Source: Planococcus sp. 107-1 (lineage in GTDB: Bacteria; Bacillota; Bacilli; Bacillales_A; Planococcaceae). Taken from it: a stretch of DNA of 64,000 nt. Location: NCBI RefSeq assembly GCF_021513255.1, contig NZ_CP090977.1, forward strand, positions 1,612,001-1,676,000. The letters are read 5' to 3'. The notes below the pieces were generated by a model. It made no database searches. It was given only the letters and a program-made list of their open reading frames with translations, and was not told where the DNA came from. Positions within the stretch are counted from its first letter, which is position 1. The number at the start of each line of letters is the position of its first letter. Both the position numbers and the translations under genes were made by a program. This document shows, piece after piece, positions 54,436 to 63,668 of this stretch.

Positions 54436-54594
54436 ATGACGATTATTCAAAGAGAAACAAACGAGATGGAAGAAAACGCAATCAACTACTTGGAGCTTTA
54501 CTTGAATCACATTGAAGGATACAAAAAATACAAAGAAGAAAAGCGGAAGTCTGAGAAAGAAACTGCATTTTCGAGCATTGACGTGGCTCAATAA
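54436..54594 (+). CDS. Small charged hypothetical protein (52 aa)
   Basis: A 52-residue, highly charged helical peptide (MTIIQRETNEMEENAINYLELYLNHIEGY then a Lys/Glu-rich tail). ATG 54436 has AAGGGGGA at eight bases; the ATG at 54430 is too close to that site. A strong terminator follows 30 bases after the stop. No family recognised; a single amphipathic helix is likely. Confidence 0.55.
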   Translation: MTIIQRETNEMEENAINYLELYLNHIEGYKKYKEEKRKSEKETAFSSIDVAQ

Positions 54595-54624
54595 GTAAGT
54601 AGAACGGTTATATAGATGTTTAAC

Positions 54625-54657
54625 CAAAGCCCCGGCCGTAAAGGTTCGGGGCTTTTT
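54625..54657 (+). terminator. Terminator after the 52-aa gene
   Basis: AAAGCCCCG and CGGGGCTTT pair around GCCGTAAAGGTT, followed by T. Confidence 0.88.
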
Positions 54658-54755
54658 TGCCAGTCTTGATAAGCAAATTTGCAGCAAAATGGTTAAGAAG
54701 AACACGAGAAGCAATTGCTGCCGGTACCCCGGCTTAATTGGAGGAGGCTTTTAAG

Positions 54756-57219
54756 ATGACTGAAACCATTCGCATCGTGCGTGCCGCTGAAAATAATTTG
54801 AAAGACATTTCTCTAGAAATTCCCAAACAGCAATTTGTCGTGATTACAGGGCCATCCGGCTCCGGCAAGTCGACGCTCGCCATTGACATTTTGCAGCGGG
54901 AAAGCCAGCGCCAATACTTTGAAATGAACGGCATGGCAACGAATTTCATCAATAAGCCGAAAGTCGAGTCGATCAAAGGGCTCTCGCCATCCATCGGCAT
55001 CACCCAGCAAAAAACGACGAACCGCAATCCGCGTTCGACAGTTGGCACGGTTACGGACATGTATACGTATTTGCGTGTCATCTATGAAAAATTAGGCAGG
55101 CAACTTTGTCCAAATTGCGGTTCTTTCGTTAAAAAGCCTGCGGATCTTCCGGAAGGCAGTGAAACGATGCCATGTGCTGTTTGCGGTTTTGAGATGAAAA
55201 CCTTAAATAAAGCCCATTTTTCCTTTAACACAGTAGAAGGGGCTTGCGCCAATTGTTCAGGGCTGGGAAAGAAGCTTGGAATCAAAGTAGCAGAGGTATT
55301 CGATGAATCGAAAAGCTTGCGGAATGGGGCGGTGTCATTCTGGTTCGACAACATGGGCATTTACTACGGGCAAGTACTGACTGCGGCAGGCGCATATTAC
55401 GGAATGGGTTTCGATATCGATTTGCCGCTAAAGGATTATTCTGAAATTCAGCGGGACCTGCTTTATTACGGCGCAGAAAGCACGGAGTTCAGCCGTCATT
55501 TTCCTGATCTTCCGCCTCCGAAAACAGCCGCAAAAGGCCGTTTTGAAGGGGTCTTAACCGGGATGTGGCGGCGCTATGCTGAAAAAGAAGGCCAATCCGG
55601 AGAATCGGCTTTTTTCTACCAGAAAACTTGTTCCGAATGCGGCGGTGACAAATTAAAAAAAGAAAGCCGGCTCGTCCTTGTTGCCGGCCAATCGATAACA
55701 GAAGTGTCGAAATTGCCGCTGGAACAAGTTTTGGATTGGGTAAAACGCATCAAGTCTGACCTTGAAAAGCGGGAAAACTCCATAGCGGAAAACTTGGTTT
55801 TTGAACTCGGCGTGAAATTGGAACGCATTTTGCATGTCGGCCTTGGCTATTTGTCGATGGACCGTACGTCAATGACGTTGTCAGGCGGCGAATCACAGCG
55901 GCTGCGTCTTGCAACCGTTCTCGGATCGGATTTAAGCGGGGTGTTGTATATTCTTGACGAACCGACTGCAGGCCTTCACCCAAAAGATACGGAAGGGCTC
56001 GTGTCGATCTTAAAGCAGCTTCGGGACCATGGCAATTCGGTTTTGGTCATTGAACATGATGTCGATGTCATGAAAGAAGCAGATTGGATCATTGATATCG
56101 GACCGGGAGCCGGCATTAACGGCGGAATAGTTGTTGGGGAAGGTACGCTTTCTTCTTTAGCCACCCAGGCAAGATCTGTGACCGGCGTATATTTGAATGA
56201 ACCGTACTTCCCGAAAACCGTGCGAAGAGCGGGGAACAGGCGAATGCATCACGATTACGGGGGCAGTAAAAAACAATTTGAAGCACATCGATGTTTCGTT
56301 TCCGATTGGCTGTTTTATAGCGGTTACTGGGGTATCAGGTTCCGGCAAATCAACTTTACTATTTGATCTTCTGGCTTCAAGCGCAGAGAAAAATCATCAG
56401 AAAGCGGGCTACGAGAAGATTACGGGCATGGAATTTATCCAGCGCATGGTGACGGTCGACCAGTCGGCACTAAGCCGCATGCAACGGTCGAATATTGCGA
56501 CTTATACGGACATTTATACGGGGCTCCGGAATTTATATGCAAATCTTCCAGCGGCAAAAGAGCAGCAGTTAACAGCAAAGCATTTCTCTTTTAATACAGA
56601 AGGCGGCCGCTGCGAACATTGCCAAGGACTCGGATACGTGTTCGTTAATATGCATTTTTTGCCTGACCTCGAAGTCGTTTGTCCGGTATGTTCCGGGAAA
56701 CGTTTTAAAGTGGAAGTGCTAGCTGTCCATTACGAGGGCCAGTCCATTTCCGATGTCCTGGACCTCAGCATCGAAGAAAGCTTGCCGTTATTCCAAGGCC
56801 AAAAGAAAATCGTCTCCACAATCAAGCTATTGCTTGAAGTTGGCCTCGGCTACTTGAAATGGGGGCAGACCTTGACGACCTTATCAGGAGGCGAAGGGCA
56901 GCGCTTAAAGCTGGCAAAAGAGCTGAATAAGGCGGTAAAAGGCCCGACGCTTTATATTTTGGATGAACCGTCGTCCGGGCTCCATCCAAATGACGTCAAG
57001 CAATTGCTGCTATTGGTCAATAAACTCGTCGACGCCGGCCATACGGTGATTATCGTCGAACACAATACGGAAATGATCCAAGAATCCGATTGGGTCATCG
57101 ATATGGGACCGGAAGGAGGAGAAGCGGGTGGCGAAGTTGTCGCAACCGGAACACCGGAGCAAATTGCAGCAAATCCAACTTCATTTACTGGAAATTTCTT
57201 AAACGTGCAGCCTCTTTAA
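54756..57219 (+). CDS. UvrA-like ABC protein (UvrA paralogue, frameshifted)
   Basis: About 820 residues after repair, against roughly 950 for housekeeping UvrA, so it is the shorter UvrA2/DrrC-like type. Two ABC modules are present: Walker A ITGPSGSGKSTLAI and VTGVSGSGKSTLLF; signatures LSGGESQRLRLATVLGS and LSGGEGQRLKLAKELNK; Walker B ILDEPTAGLHP and ILDEPSSGLHP. Zn-finger cysteines occur as CPNCGSF..CAVCGF, CANCSG, CSECGG and CEHCQG..CPVCSG. The frame breaks at 56214-56217, where four A should be three (FPKPCEERGTGECITI). GGAGGAGGC precedes the ATG. Members are linked to DNA-binding drug or antibiotic resistance. Confidence 0.9.
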
Positions 57220-57337
57220 ATACGGCGGAAAAATGCTAAGAAAGCAATAAATTATCCGTTTTTACGGGGGTTAGACCTTTTAAGGTGAAAAAAGGCAGAA
57301 AACCTCTTTAACTAAATTGGAAAAAGGAGCGGTTAAA

Positions 57338-57727
57338 ATGGCTAATGAATTTTGGATCAATCTTTCAGTGAAAGACTTGAAAAAGTCGCGAGAATTCTTT
57401 AAAACGCTTGGTTTTACGATGAATGAGCGCTTTGCTGATAGTGAAGACATGGCAGGACTAGTCGTCGGCGACCATCAAGTGATGGTTATGCTGTTTCCGG
57501 AAACGACATTCCAATCATTTACAGAAAGTCCGGTAGCAGATACGCAGCAAGCTACAGAAGTTTTATTGTCCATATCCATGAATTCGCAGCAAGAGGTCCG
57601 TGAAATGACCGAAAAGGCAAAACATGCAGGCGGAAAGGTTTTTGCGGAGCCTGGAGAACGAAACGGCATGTACGGATCCGGATTCAGCGATCTGGATGGA
57701 CACCGGTGGAATTTATTGATTATGTAA
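57338..57727 (+). CDS. VOC-family (glyoxalase/bleomycin resistance-like) protein
   Basis: A 129-residue vicinal-oxygen-chelate protein of the extradiol-like/lactoylglutathione group (FWINLSVKDLKKSREFFKTLGF at the start and GFSDLDGHRWNLLI at the end). It may bind a metal or a hydrophobic drug; the activity is unknown. ATG 57338 follows AAAGGAGCGG. It lies downstream of the UvrA-like gene by 118 bases without a clear terminator, so a shared resistance function is possible but unproven. Confidence 0.85.
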   Translation: MANEFWINLSVKDLKKSREFFKTLGFTMNERFADSEDMAGLVVGDHQVMVMLFPETTFQSFTESPVADTQQATEVLLSISMNSQQEVREMTEKAKHAGGKVFAEPGERNGMYGSGFSDLDGHRWNLLIM

Positions 57728-57753
57728 GGTTTAAAGTTATTTTGAAGAGCGAT

Positions 57754-57819
57754 GAAAATCCTCAGTGCATCATCAGTCGATTAAAGTTGTCCGAATGAAT
57801 GATGGATTGAGGATTTTTT
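57754..57819 (+). terminator. Long-loop terminator-like inverted repeat after the VOC gene
   Basis: AAATCCTCA and TGAGGATTT pair with a partial ATCATC/GATGG extension over a long loop, followed by six T. Confidence 0.6.
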
Positions 57820-58174
<355 letters not shown>

Positions 58175-59065
58175 GTGATGTATCCAGTGATACCTGCCAA
58201 CGAGAAACGAACTTTGTTCCAATGGATTCATTTTTTGATTCCTTATTTGTACACCATCGGCATTCTAGTCATCTTCCTATGGATGACCGTTGCAGCCGCC
58301 GCATTAGCCATTATTACTTTCCATGAAAATCCGACTGCCTTGCTTATGCTGACATCGGATGATTCACGCTCTCTTGATTTGCTCGCTGGAACTTCGTGGC
58401 TGGATGTCTTAATTAAACCGATTCTTGCCTCTAATTTCAACCAGATCATTTTTAAAGGGTTATTTATGCTATTGGTTTGGATGCTGCTATTCCTGGTAGT
58501 TCCGTTAGCTTTTAGACGGCTTACCCGTTTCAAATTCTTCAATTTAGAGATCGAAGTTGATGCAGCTGCACAGACGGTCATTGAAACGATCGAAGTCAGT
58601 GCCCCCAAAGCGAAATTGATGGCGTATTTATCAAGTTCAGATGCTACAGACCGGACAATCGCCTTGTTAGATGCCGAATCTGCCAATTTCCGTGATGTAT
58701 TGGCTTATTTTCTGGAAGAAATTCAAGCAGGTTACAAGAAATCGCCGTTAAATACGAATTTTTCATTCAGCATATACACGCATAACCCCCCTGCTGAACT
58801 CGATGAGCTGATTGCAGCTTCCAGAGAAGCAAACGTTTCAGTCATCAGCAATAAGGCAGATCCGGATAATGTGATGAAGAAAAGCTATTTCGTCTATGCG
58901 TATCAAACCGCCGAAAGGGAATTTATTACCGTCATCAGCAGCTATACGAGCCTCTTTGATTTATTTGACCAATATCTCTTCGAAACATTGCATCACACGG
59001 TCACGAGAAACCAGGAATATTACGAATTGCTGATTGCCGTCGCCACAATGGATGCAGATGCCTAA
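58175..59065 (+). CDS. Hypothetical membrane protein with soluble C-terminal domain
   Basis: A 296-residue protein: two hydrophobic segments at about residues 20-48 (FLIPYLYTIGILVIFLWM) and 93-112 (GLFMLLVWMLLFLVVPLAF). A cytoplasmic domain of about 180 residues follows, with AKLMAYLSSSDATDRTIALLDAES and a C-terminal aromatic-rich segment (FDLFDQYLFETLHHTV). I do not recognise it. The start is GTG 58175 or ATG 58178; no strong ribosome binding site is present, so initiation may be weak. Its neighbour downstream is a 62-residue basic protein. Confidence 0.6.
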   Translation: MMYPVIPANEKRTLFQWIHFLIPYLYTIGILVIFLWMTVAAAALAIITFHENPTALLMLTSDDSRSLDLLAGTSWLDVLIKPILASNFNQIIFKGLFMLLVWMLLFLVVPLAFRRLTRFKFFNLEIEVDAAAQTVIETIEVSAPKAKLMAYLSSSDATDRTIALLDAESANFRDVLAYFLEEIQAGYKKSPLNTNFSFSIYTHNPPAELDELIAASREANVSVISNKADPDNVMKKSYFVYAYQTAEREFITVISSYTSLFDLFDQYLFETLHHTVTRNQEYYELLIAVATMDADA

Positions 59066-59124
59066 CCGATTCTTTTGACCTTATGGCCCTGATGCCTTAT
59101 GATGAAAAAAAGGAGTGATGTTAG

Positions 59125-59313
59125 ATGGTAAGCGCAAATACTCCACTGAAACAGAAATCGGTTAAAGAGCGTGCCGAAAAACGTTTGACGTCCATTCGGT
59201 CGCGCAGCCGCACTGCTGATAAACCAAGCATTAAAGGCAATCTCATTCAACCGGTTCATGTAACCAAATCCGATGCTTTAGTAAAACGAATTGCCGAACG
59301 GAAATCCAATTAA
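59125..59313 (+). CDS. Small basic hypothetical protein (62 aa)
   Basis: A 62-residue, Lys/Arg/Ser-rich protein (MVSANTPLKQKSVKERAEKR) with no hydrophobic segment; probably disordered or nucleic-acid-binding. AAAAAGGAGTGATGTTAG precedes the ATG at good spacing. A strong terminator follows, so it is the last gene of this unit. No family recognised. Confidence 0.6.
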   Translation: MVSANTPLKQKSVKERAEKRLTSIRSRSRTADKPSIKGNLIQPVHVTKSDALVKRIAERKSN

Positions 59314-59314
59314 G

Positions 59315-59355
59315 CAAAACTCCCCTAAACTGAATCCAGTTTAGGGGAGTTTTTT
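59315..59355. terminator. Bidirectional terminator between the basic-protein gene and the ABC1 kinase gene
   Basis: AAAACTCCCCTAAACTG and CAGTTTAGGGGAGTTTT pair around AATC, with A/T runs on both sides. Confidence 0.92.
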
Positions 59356-59361
59356 TATCGA

Positions 59362-61368
59362 TTAATCGTCGTTGCTGCGTTTCATGTCCCGTATTGCCTG
59401 CACGGATAACCGCACCAGTAAGATTACACATAAGAACAAGCCTGTATAAGCTGCTGTATTCAAATAGACGGCATAGGCAGTCTCAATGAACTGGGCAATG
59501 GCCAGTAAAGCGGCAGAAACCAATCCGAACGTAATTCCCGTCATGAGGAGCACGAAACGCGAGAATAATTGAATGACGAAATTGGCGTTTTTCTTATCGG
59601 AAAACACATCGTGGTGCAAAATGATTTTGCCGCTTTCTATCCGTTCCACTAAACGGTCGACGCGCTTTGGCAGTTTTAGCAGCTCCGGAATCAAGACAGC
59701 CATTTCGCTTTCGACTTTTTCTTTCGTCGCTTTCGGTTCCGTAAACGGCTTTTTGAGGAAAGAAGTCTTATATTTTTTCGCAAAAGTCTTCGCTTCTGTG
59801 AACATATCAAATGTCGGATCGATTAAATGCAAAGTGCCGTCAAGTGTAATCAAAGACCGCAAAGCGATACCGACCGACGGATAAAATGACAAACCGAAAT
59901 CCCTTACGACGTCAAATAGCGAATGAATGAGTTCGGTTGTCGGAATCCGGTCCACATACGAAATCCGCAGCAGCAATTGGCCAATGGCTTGTTCGAACCG
60001 GTGGCGGTCGATGTGCTGATTGTCTTCAACGAGCAAGGTAATCGCATCGTATATGACACTGGAATCCCCTTGCTGGACGCCTAAGATGAAAAGGTTAAGA
60101 CCTTCCTGCTGTGAAGACGCAAGGCGCCCCACCGCCCCGAAATCAAGCAATATCGGAGAGCCGTCTTTTTCATTGATGAAAATATTGCCGGGATGCGGAT
60201 CCGCATGAAAAATTCCGGAAAACAGCATTTGTTCAAAGAACGAAAATAGGATGGTTCGGGCAAATTCTTTTGAATCAATATCAAACCGATCGAAAAGTTC
60301 CTGTCCTTTTGCTAAGTTCATGCCCATCACTTGTTCCATAACAATAAGCTGGCTGTTGCTGTATTCGGTGTAGATATGGGGAATCTTGACTTTATAAGGG
60401 CTATTTTTTAAGGCGTTGGAAATTTGCACCGTATTGCGGGCTTCGATATCAAAATTGACTTCTTCTCGCAAACCCGCTGCAAATCCGATGGCCAGCTCTT
60501 TAAACCCGAGATTTTCCGCCCATTTGGATTTACTCGTGACCCATTCGGCAAATTCAACGAGGATATTCAAATCGTCCCGCATGATGCGCTTTATGTCCGG
60601 CCGAAGCAATTTCACGACAACGGGCTGGTTGTTTTTCTTCAGAACGGCTCTATGGACTTGGCCGATCGATGCGGCTGCAAGCGGCTCCATGTCAAAAGAA
60701 GAGAAAACATCCTCCATTTTATGGCCTAAGGAGTTTTGAAGAATCGTCTGGACCTGGATCGTTGTGAGCGGTTTAACGTTTTGCTGGAGTGTTCCAAGCT
60801 CTTCTACGAACACCTGCGGGAAAAGTTCAGTCCGGGTTGAAAGCACTTGCCCAAACTTGATGAATATCCCCCCGCTTTGCTCCAGAGTATCCCGGAAAGC
60901 GATGGCCAGTTCCCGGTCATTTTCACGATGCCGCGCGTACTTCAAGGCACGAGATATCCCGTTGCGAACAGCAATTTCCACCACTTGGCTCAAGCGTTTC
61001 TGCCTTCTCCAGCGGTGTTGGATGCGCCTCAAGATAAACTTGCGCCCTGTAATGCGTTCACCTCTAGAACCGAGTTCGATGGGATCGAATAATTCCAAAA
61101 GCAAATACAGGAGCATGGTGATCAATAAGATACTGCCGATCCAAATGATTGTGCTGACATTGGCGGCATTTTCCACGACGCTTTCGTTCATGAAATCGGT
61201 ATAGCGCAAATAGGAATACCAATAGACAAATGTCGTAAGCGCCACACCGATCGTAACCGAAAGTACGCGTTTCATGAAATTGACTTTGGCACCCATCAAA
61301 CGCCCGCTGACAAAATAAATAAAGATCGTAATCAGAATAATTTCAGCAAGCAAAATAGCATAGACCAA
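59362..61368 (-). CDS. AarF/UbiB/ABC1 family atypical kinase, membrane protein
   Basis: About 668 residues: three N-terminal hydrophobic segments, an ABC1 kinase domain, and two C-terminal helices (FVIQLFSRFVLLMTGITFGLVSA and TAYAVYLNTAAYTGLFLCVILLV). Kinase features of this atypical family are visible: the GIFIKFGQVLSTR (KxGQ) motif, the Ala-rich loop PLAAASIGQVHRAVL, and the metal-binding HADPHPGNIFINEKDGSPILLDFGAVG. Homologues support isoprenoid quinone synthesis or lipid handling. The start is TTG 61368 with AAAGGAGG at seven bases; the longer frame to 61485 has no such site. Confidence 0.9.
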   Translation of the reverse strand: MVYAILLAEIILITIFIYFVSGRLMGAKVNFMKRVLSVTIGVALTTFVYWYSYLRYTDFMNESVVENAANVSTIIWIGSILLITMLLYLLLELFDPIELGSRGERITGRKFILRRIQHRWRRQKRLSQVVEIAVRNGISRALKYARHRENDRELAIAFRDTLEQSGGIFIKFGQVLSTRTELFPQVFVEELGTLQQNVKPLTTIQVQTILQNSLGHKMEDVFSSFDMEPLAAASIGQVHRAVLKKNNQPVVVKLLRPDIKRIMRDDLNILVEFAEWVTSKSKWAENLGFKELAIGFAAGLREEVNFDIEARNTVQISNALKNSPYKVKIPHIYTEYSNSQLIVMEQVMGMNLAKGQELFDRFDIDSKEFARTILFSFFEQMLFSGIFHADPHPGNIFINEKDGSPILLDFGAVGRLASSQQEGLNLFILGVQQGDSSVIYDAITLLVEDNQHIDRHRFEQAIGQLLLRISYVDRIPTTELIHSLFDVVRDFGLSFYPSVGIALRSLITLDGTLHLIDPTFDMFTEAKTFAKKYKTSFLKKPFTEPKATKEKVESEMAVLIPELLKLPKRVDRLVERIESGKIILHHDVFSDKKNANFVIQLFSRFVLLMTGITFGLVSAALLAIAQFIETAYAVYLNTAAYTGLFLCVILLVRLSVQAIRDMKRSNDD

Positions 61369-61488
61369 GGCAACTCCTCCTTTCCAATTCAGAATGACGG
61401 CTCTATTTTGATATCCCAATATTGTCAGTATAGCAAAATTATTCTGGCATGTTCGGATAGAACATAAAAACCCTTCTCTTATCAAGCG

Positions 61489-62001
61489 TCATTTTTGGTG
61501 AAGGACCAATTCGTAATACGGTTCTTCTTGCTGGGTATCGTCAAACCATCGGTGGTCTATGTAGTGAAAACCAAGCTTTTCAAGCACTTTCAGTGAAGCC
61601 TTGTTTTGGGGATCAGCAGATGCATAAACCAAATGGATGCCATTCTGTTTTTGAGCAAGTTTCAAGGCAAGCGCACCAGCTTCAGTCGCATAGCCCTTCC
61701 CCCAAAAAGCAGCGGCAAAATGATAGATCAATTCGATTTTCTTGTCATTGGCTGTCCCGTTAAAACCAGATGCTCCGATGAGCTGTCCAGAATGCTTTTC
61801 AATCACGCCAAAAACCGTGATTCCTGTCGCTTCGTAGCATTGCCGGTAAGCAAGGATAATCGCCGGAAGATTTTCCAGTTTAGATGCCCCGCCGGATTCT
61901 GCCATCACGTCCGGATCGCCCCAAAAATGCTTAGCTCCTTCGACATGCTGTTCATCCATGACGACAAGTCCTAAGCGGTCTGATTCTGCTAAAAACTTCA
62001 T
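61489..62001 (-). CDS. GNAT family N-acetyltransferase (RimJ/RimL-like)
   Basis: A 170-residue acetyltransferase of the RimJ/RimL group (SDRLGLVVMDEQHVEGAKHFW at the start; the acetyl-CoA loop region AAAFWGKGYATEAGALALKLA; ASLKVLEKLGFHYID near the end). The substrate may be a protein N-terminus or a small amine. Its ATG overlaps the upstream MBL gene's stop by four bases, so the two are co-translated. Confidence 0.88.
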   Translation of the reverse strand: MKFLAESDRLGLVVMDEQHVEGAKHFWGDPDVMAESGGASKLENLPAIILAYRQCYEATGITVFGVIEKHSGQLIGASGFNGTANDKKIELIYHFAAAFWGKGYATEAGALALKLAQKQNGIHLVYASADPQNKASLKVLEKLGFHYIDHRWFDDTQQEEPYYELVLHQK

Positions 62002-62819
62002 GTGTTATGATTTTCCTTTATCGAAAGCGGTTTTAGCTCTTTGATGACGGAGCGTATGGTATGGAGCGTATCCCATTCTCTTTCCGAATACAAAACAATT
62101 GGGTAGTTCCCTGGAAACAAGGCTTCATTGATATCTTCGACGGATAAGCCCTCAGCATCCAGTTGTAAAATTTTCTCGGTCATTTCGCGGAGTTTCTCCA
62201 ATTTCTGTTGAAGAATTTCTTTGCCATTTGGAAAATAGCCGGCATGGCTGCAATATAAATGCGTAAAGTGGCAGGCCAATAATGTTTCAAGAGAATCCAT
62301 CATCTGTTTAACTGATTCTGTTGCCATCGTCACTTTTGTATGGGGCGAAACGTATAGATCCCCGCTAAACAGACGCCCAGTTTCTTCGTTTAGAAACGAT
62401 ACATGGTCGCTAGCATGTCCTGGTGTATAAATGACTTTCCATTCCAAGTTTTTCGAACGGATCACTTCTGAAATCGGTTTTGCTGTGAACGCTTTTCTTT
62501 GTCCCCAAATTAGCTGACGGTAAAGCGGGTACTCCCCGTCCGCTAGGCAAAGCGAGATCCCTTTTTCATTCATCAATAGCGGGACTTGAAAATTCTCTGC
62601 AAGAAATGCAGCATTCCCAGTGTGGTCTTCATGGTTATGGGTAAAAACCACTTGATCAAAATCATGTTCTTCAAAAAAAGGCTCGAGTTCGGTTAAGAGT
62701 ACTTCAGGACCTGAATCAATCAGCATGCCATCGACTAAATAGACAAATACTTTTCTTCCGTATTTCTCTATAGTTCCTTCTGCACAAAGGACCCCTTCTT
62801 TAACGTAGCTGGTTAACAT
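61998..62819 (-). CDS. Metallo-beta-lactamase fold hydrolase
   Basis: A 273-residue MBL protein: FTHNHEDHTGNAAFL carries the HxHxDH ligands, YTPGHASDHVSF the next His, and FSGDLYVSP the bridging Asp. A helical C-terminal extension of about 60 residues (LRSVIKELK and neighbours) is similar to that of glyoxalase II-like hydrolases. The substrate is unknown. It is the first gene of a two-gene minus-strand unit with the GNAT gene; GGGGGAATACG precedes the ATG. Confidence 0.88.
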   Translation of the reverse strand: MLTSYVKEGVLCAEGTIEKYGRKVFVYLVDGMLIDSGPEVLLTELEPFFEEHDFDQVVFTHNHEDHTGNAAFLAENFQVPLLMNEKGISLCLADGEYPLYRQLIWGQRKAFTAKPISEVIRSKNLEWKVIYTPGHASDHVSFLNEETGRLFSGDLYVSPHTKVTMATESVKQMMDSLETLLACHFTHLYCSHAGYFPNGKEILQQKLEKLREMTEKILQLDAEGLSVEDINEALFPGNYPIVLYSEREWDTLHTIRSVIKELKPLSIKENHNT

Positions 62820-62962
62820 CGTATTCCCCCTTAAAACGCGTTTCTTTCATCATACGCATCGCTTTATTTTCTGTCATCTTCTTGAAGAATTTCTTTTATT
62901 GCGTTTTTGTTTTTTATATTATTTTCCTTATATAAGAATCTACAAATGATTATTTTTAGCAA

Positions 62963-62985
62963 AAAAAAAGAGACCGAAGTCTCCC
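62963..62985 (-). terminator. Terminator of the first YIP1-type gene
   Basis: GAGAC and GTCTC pair around CGAA and are followed by A-rich (T on the minus strand) sequence. An identical hairpin ends the second YIP1-type gene at 63646-63666. Confidence 0.7.
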
Positions 62986-63618
62986 TTAAAAACCGGCTAA
63001 CGCAAAAACGAGCAGAATAATTACGTAAGTCATGATCCCCCACATTACGGCGCTTGGCACGAGAAAAGTCAAAAATCCTTTCCAAGTCGCCATCCGGTGG
63101 GCTTCTGCTATCGCTTTGCTCTGGATTACGATGCTCCAAAGGCTTGTAGCCAATACAATCAAAAAATACGCTGCATATAAAAAGAGCCTAAACGGACCCT
63201 CCTTCGGCGTTTGCGACAGGAAAATTTCGGGGGCAATGATCAAGAAAAGGAAAATGAGCGGAAGCAGCCAAATCTGCGGAATCAATCCGGTAATCACCGC
63301 TTTAAAAATGGCTATATAAGCAGCTGAGCCTTTCATTATTTTCCCGAACCATAAATAAAGGGCTGACATAAAAGCGGCTGCGATTAAAAGCAGAACTGGT
63401 GAAATGACAAAAGCGAATAACAGCGCTGGCTCCAATGGCAGTTCAAGCATGGCGGATTGGGACAAGCTGATAAATCCGACGCTAATGCCTGCCAAATAAA
63501 GCAGAAAGAAAAAATAAGGCCACGCTTTAGTCGCCAGGACCCAGCGAATCGCCTCGCGGGTATTCAGCCAGATGGCTGTAAATGGATTGAGTTGCTGTTC
63601 TTTCTCAAGTTCGTCCAT
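62986..63618 (-). CDS. YIP1-family membrane protein
   Basis: About 210 residues with five hydrophobic helices and the YIP1 motif region (NPFTAIWLNTREAIRWVL at the N-terminus; WSIVIQSKAIAEAHRMATWKGFLTFLVPSAVMWG at the C-terminus). Function in bacteria is unknown. The start is ATG 63618 with AAGGAG about seven bases upstream; the longer frame to 63627 overlaps that site. It is followed on the same strand by the terminator hairpin at 62963 and is a paralogue of the next gene. Confidence 0.82.
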   Translation of the reverse strand: MDELEKEQQLNPFTAIWLNTREAIRWVLATKAWPYFFFLLYLAGISVGFISLSQSAMLELPLEPALLFAFVISPVLLLIAAAFMSALYLWFGKIMKGSAAYIAIFKAVITGLIPQIWLLPLIFLFLIIAPEIFLSQTPKEGPFRLFLYAAYFLIVLATSLWSIVIQSKAIAEAHRMATWKGFLTFLVPSAVMWGIMTYVIILLVFALAGF

Positions 63619-63645
63619 TCCCTGCACTCCTTCCGTATTCAGTTA

Positions 63646-63668
63646 ATAAAAAAAGAGACCGAAGTCTC
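63646..63668 (-). terminator. Terminator of the second YIP1-type gene
   Basis: AGAGAC and GTCTCT pair around CGAA with an A-run on the left, the same hairpin as at 62963-62985. Confidence 0.75.
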
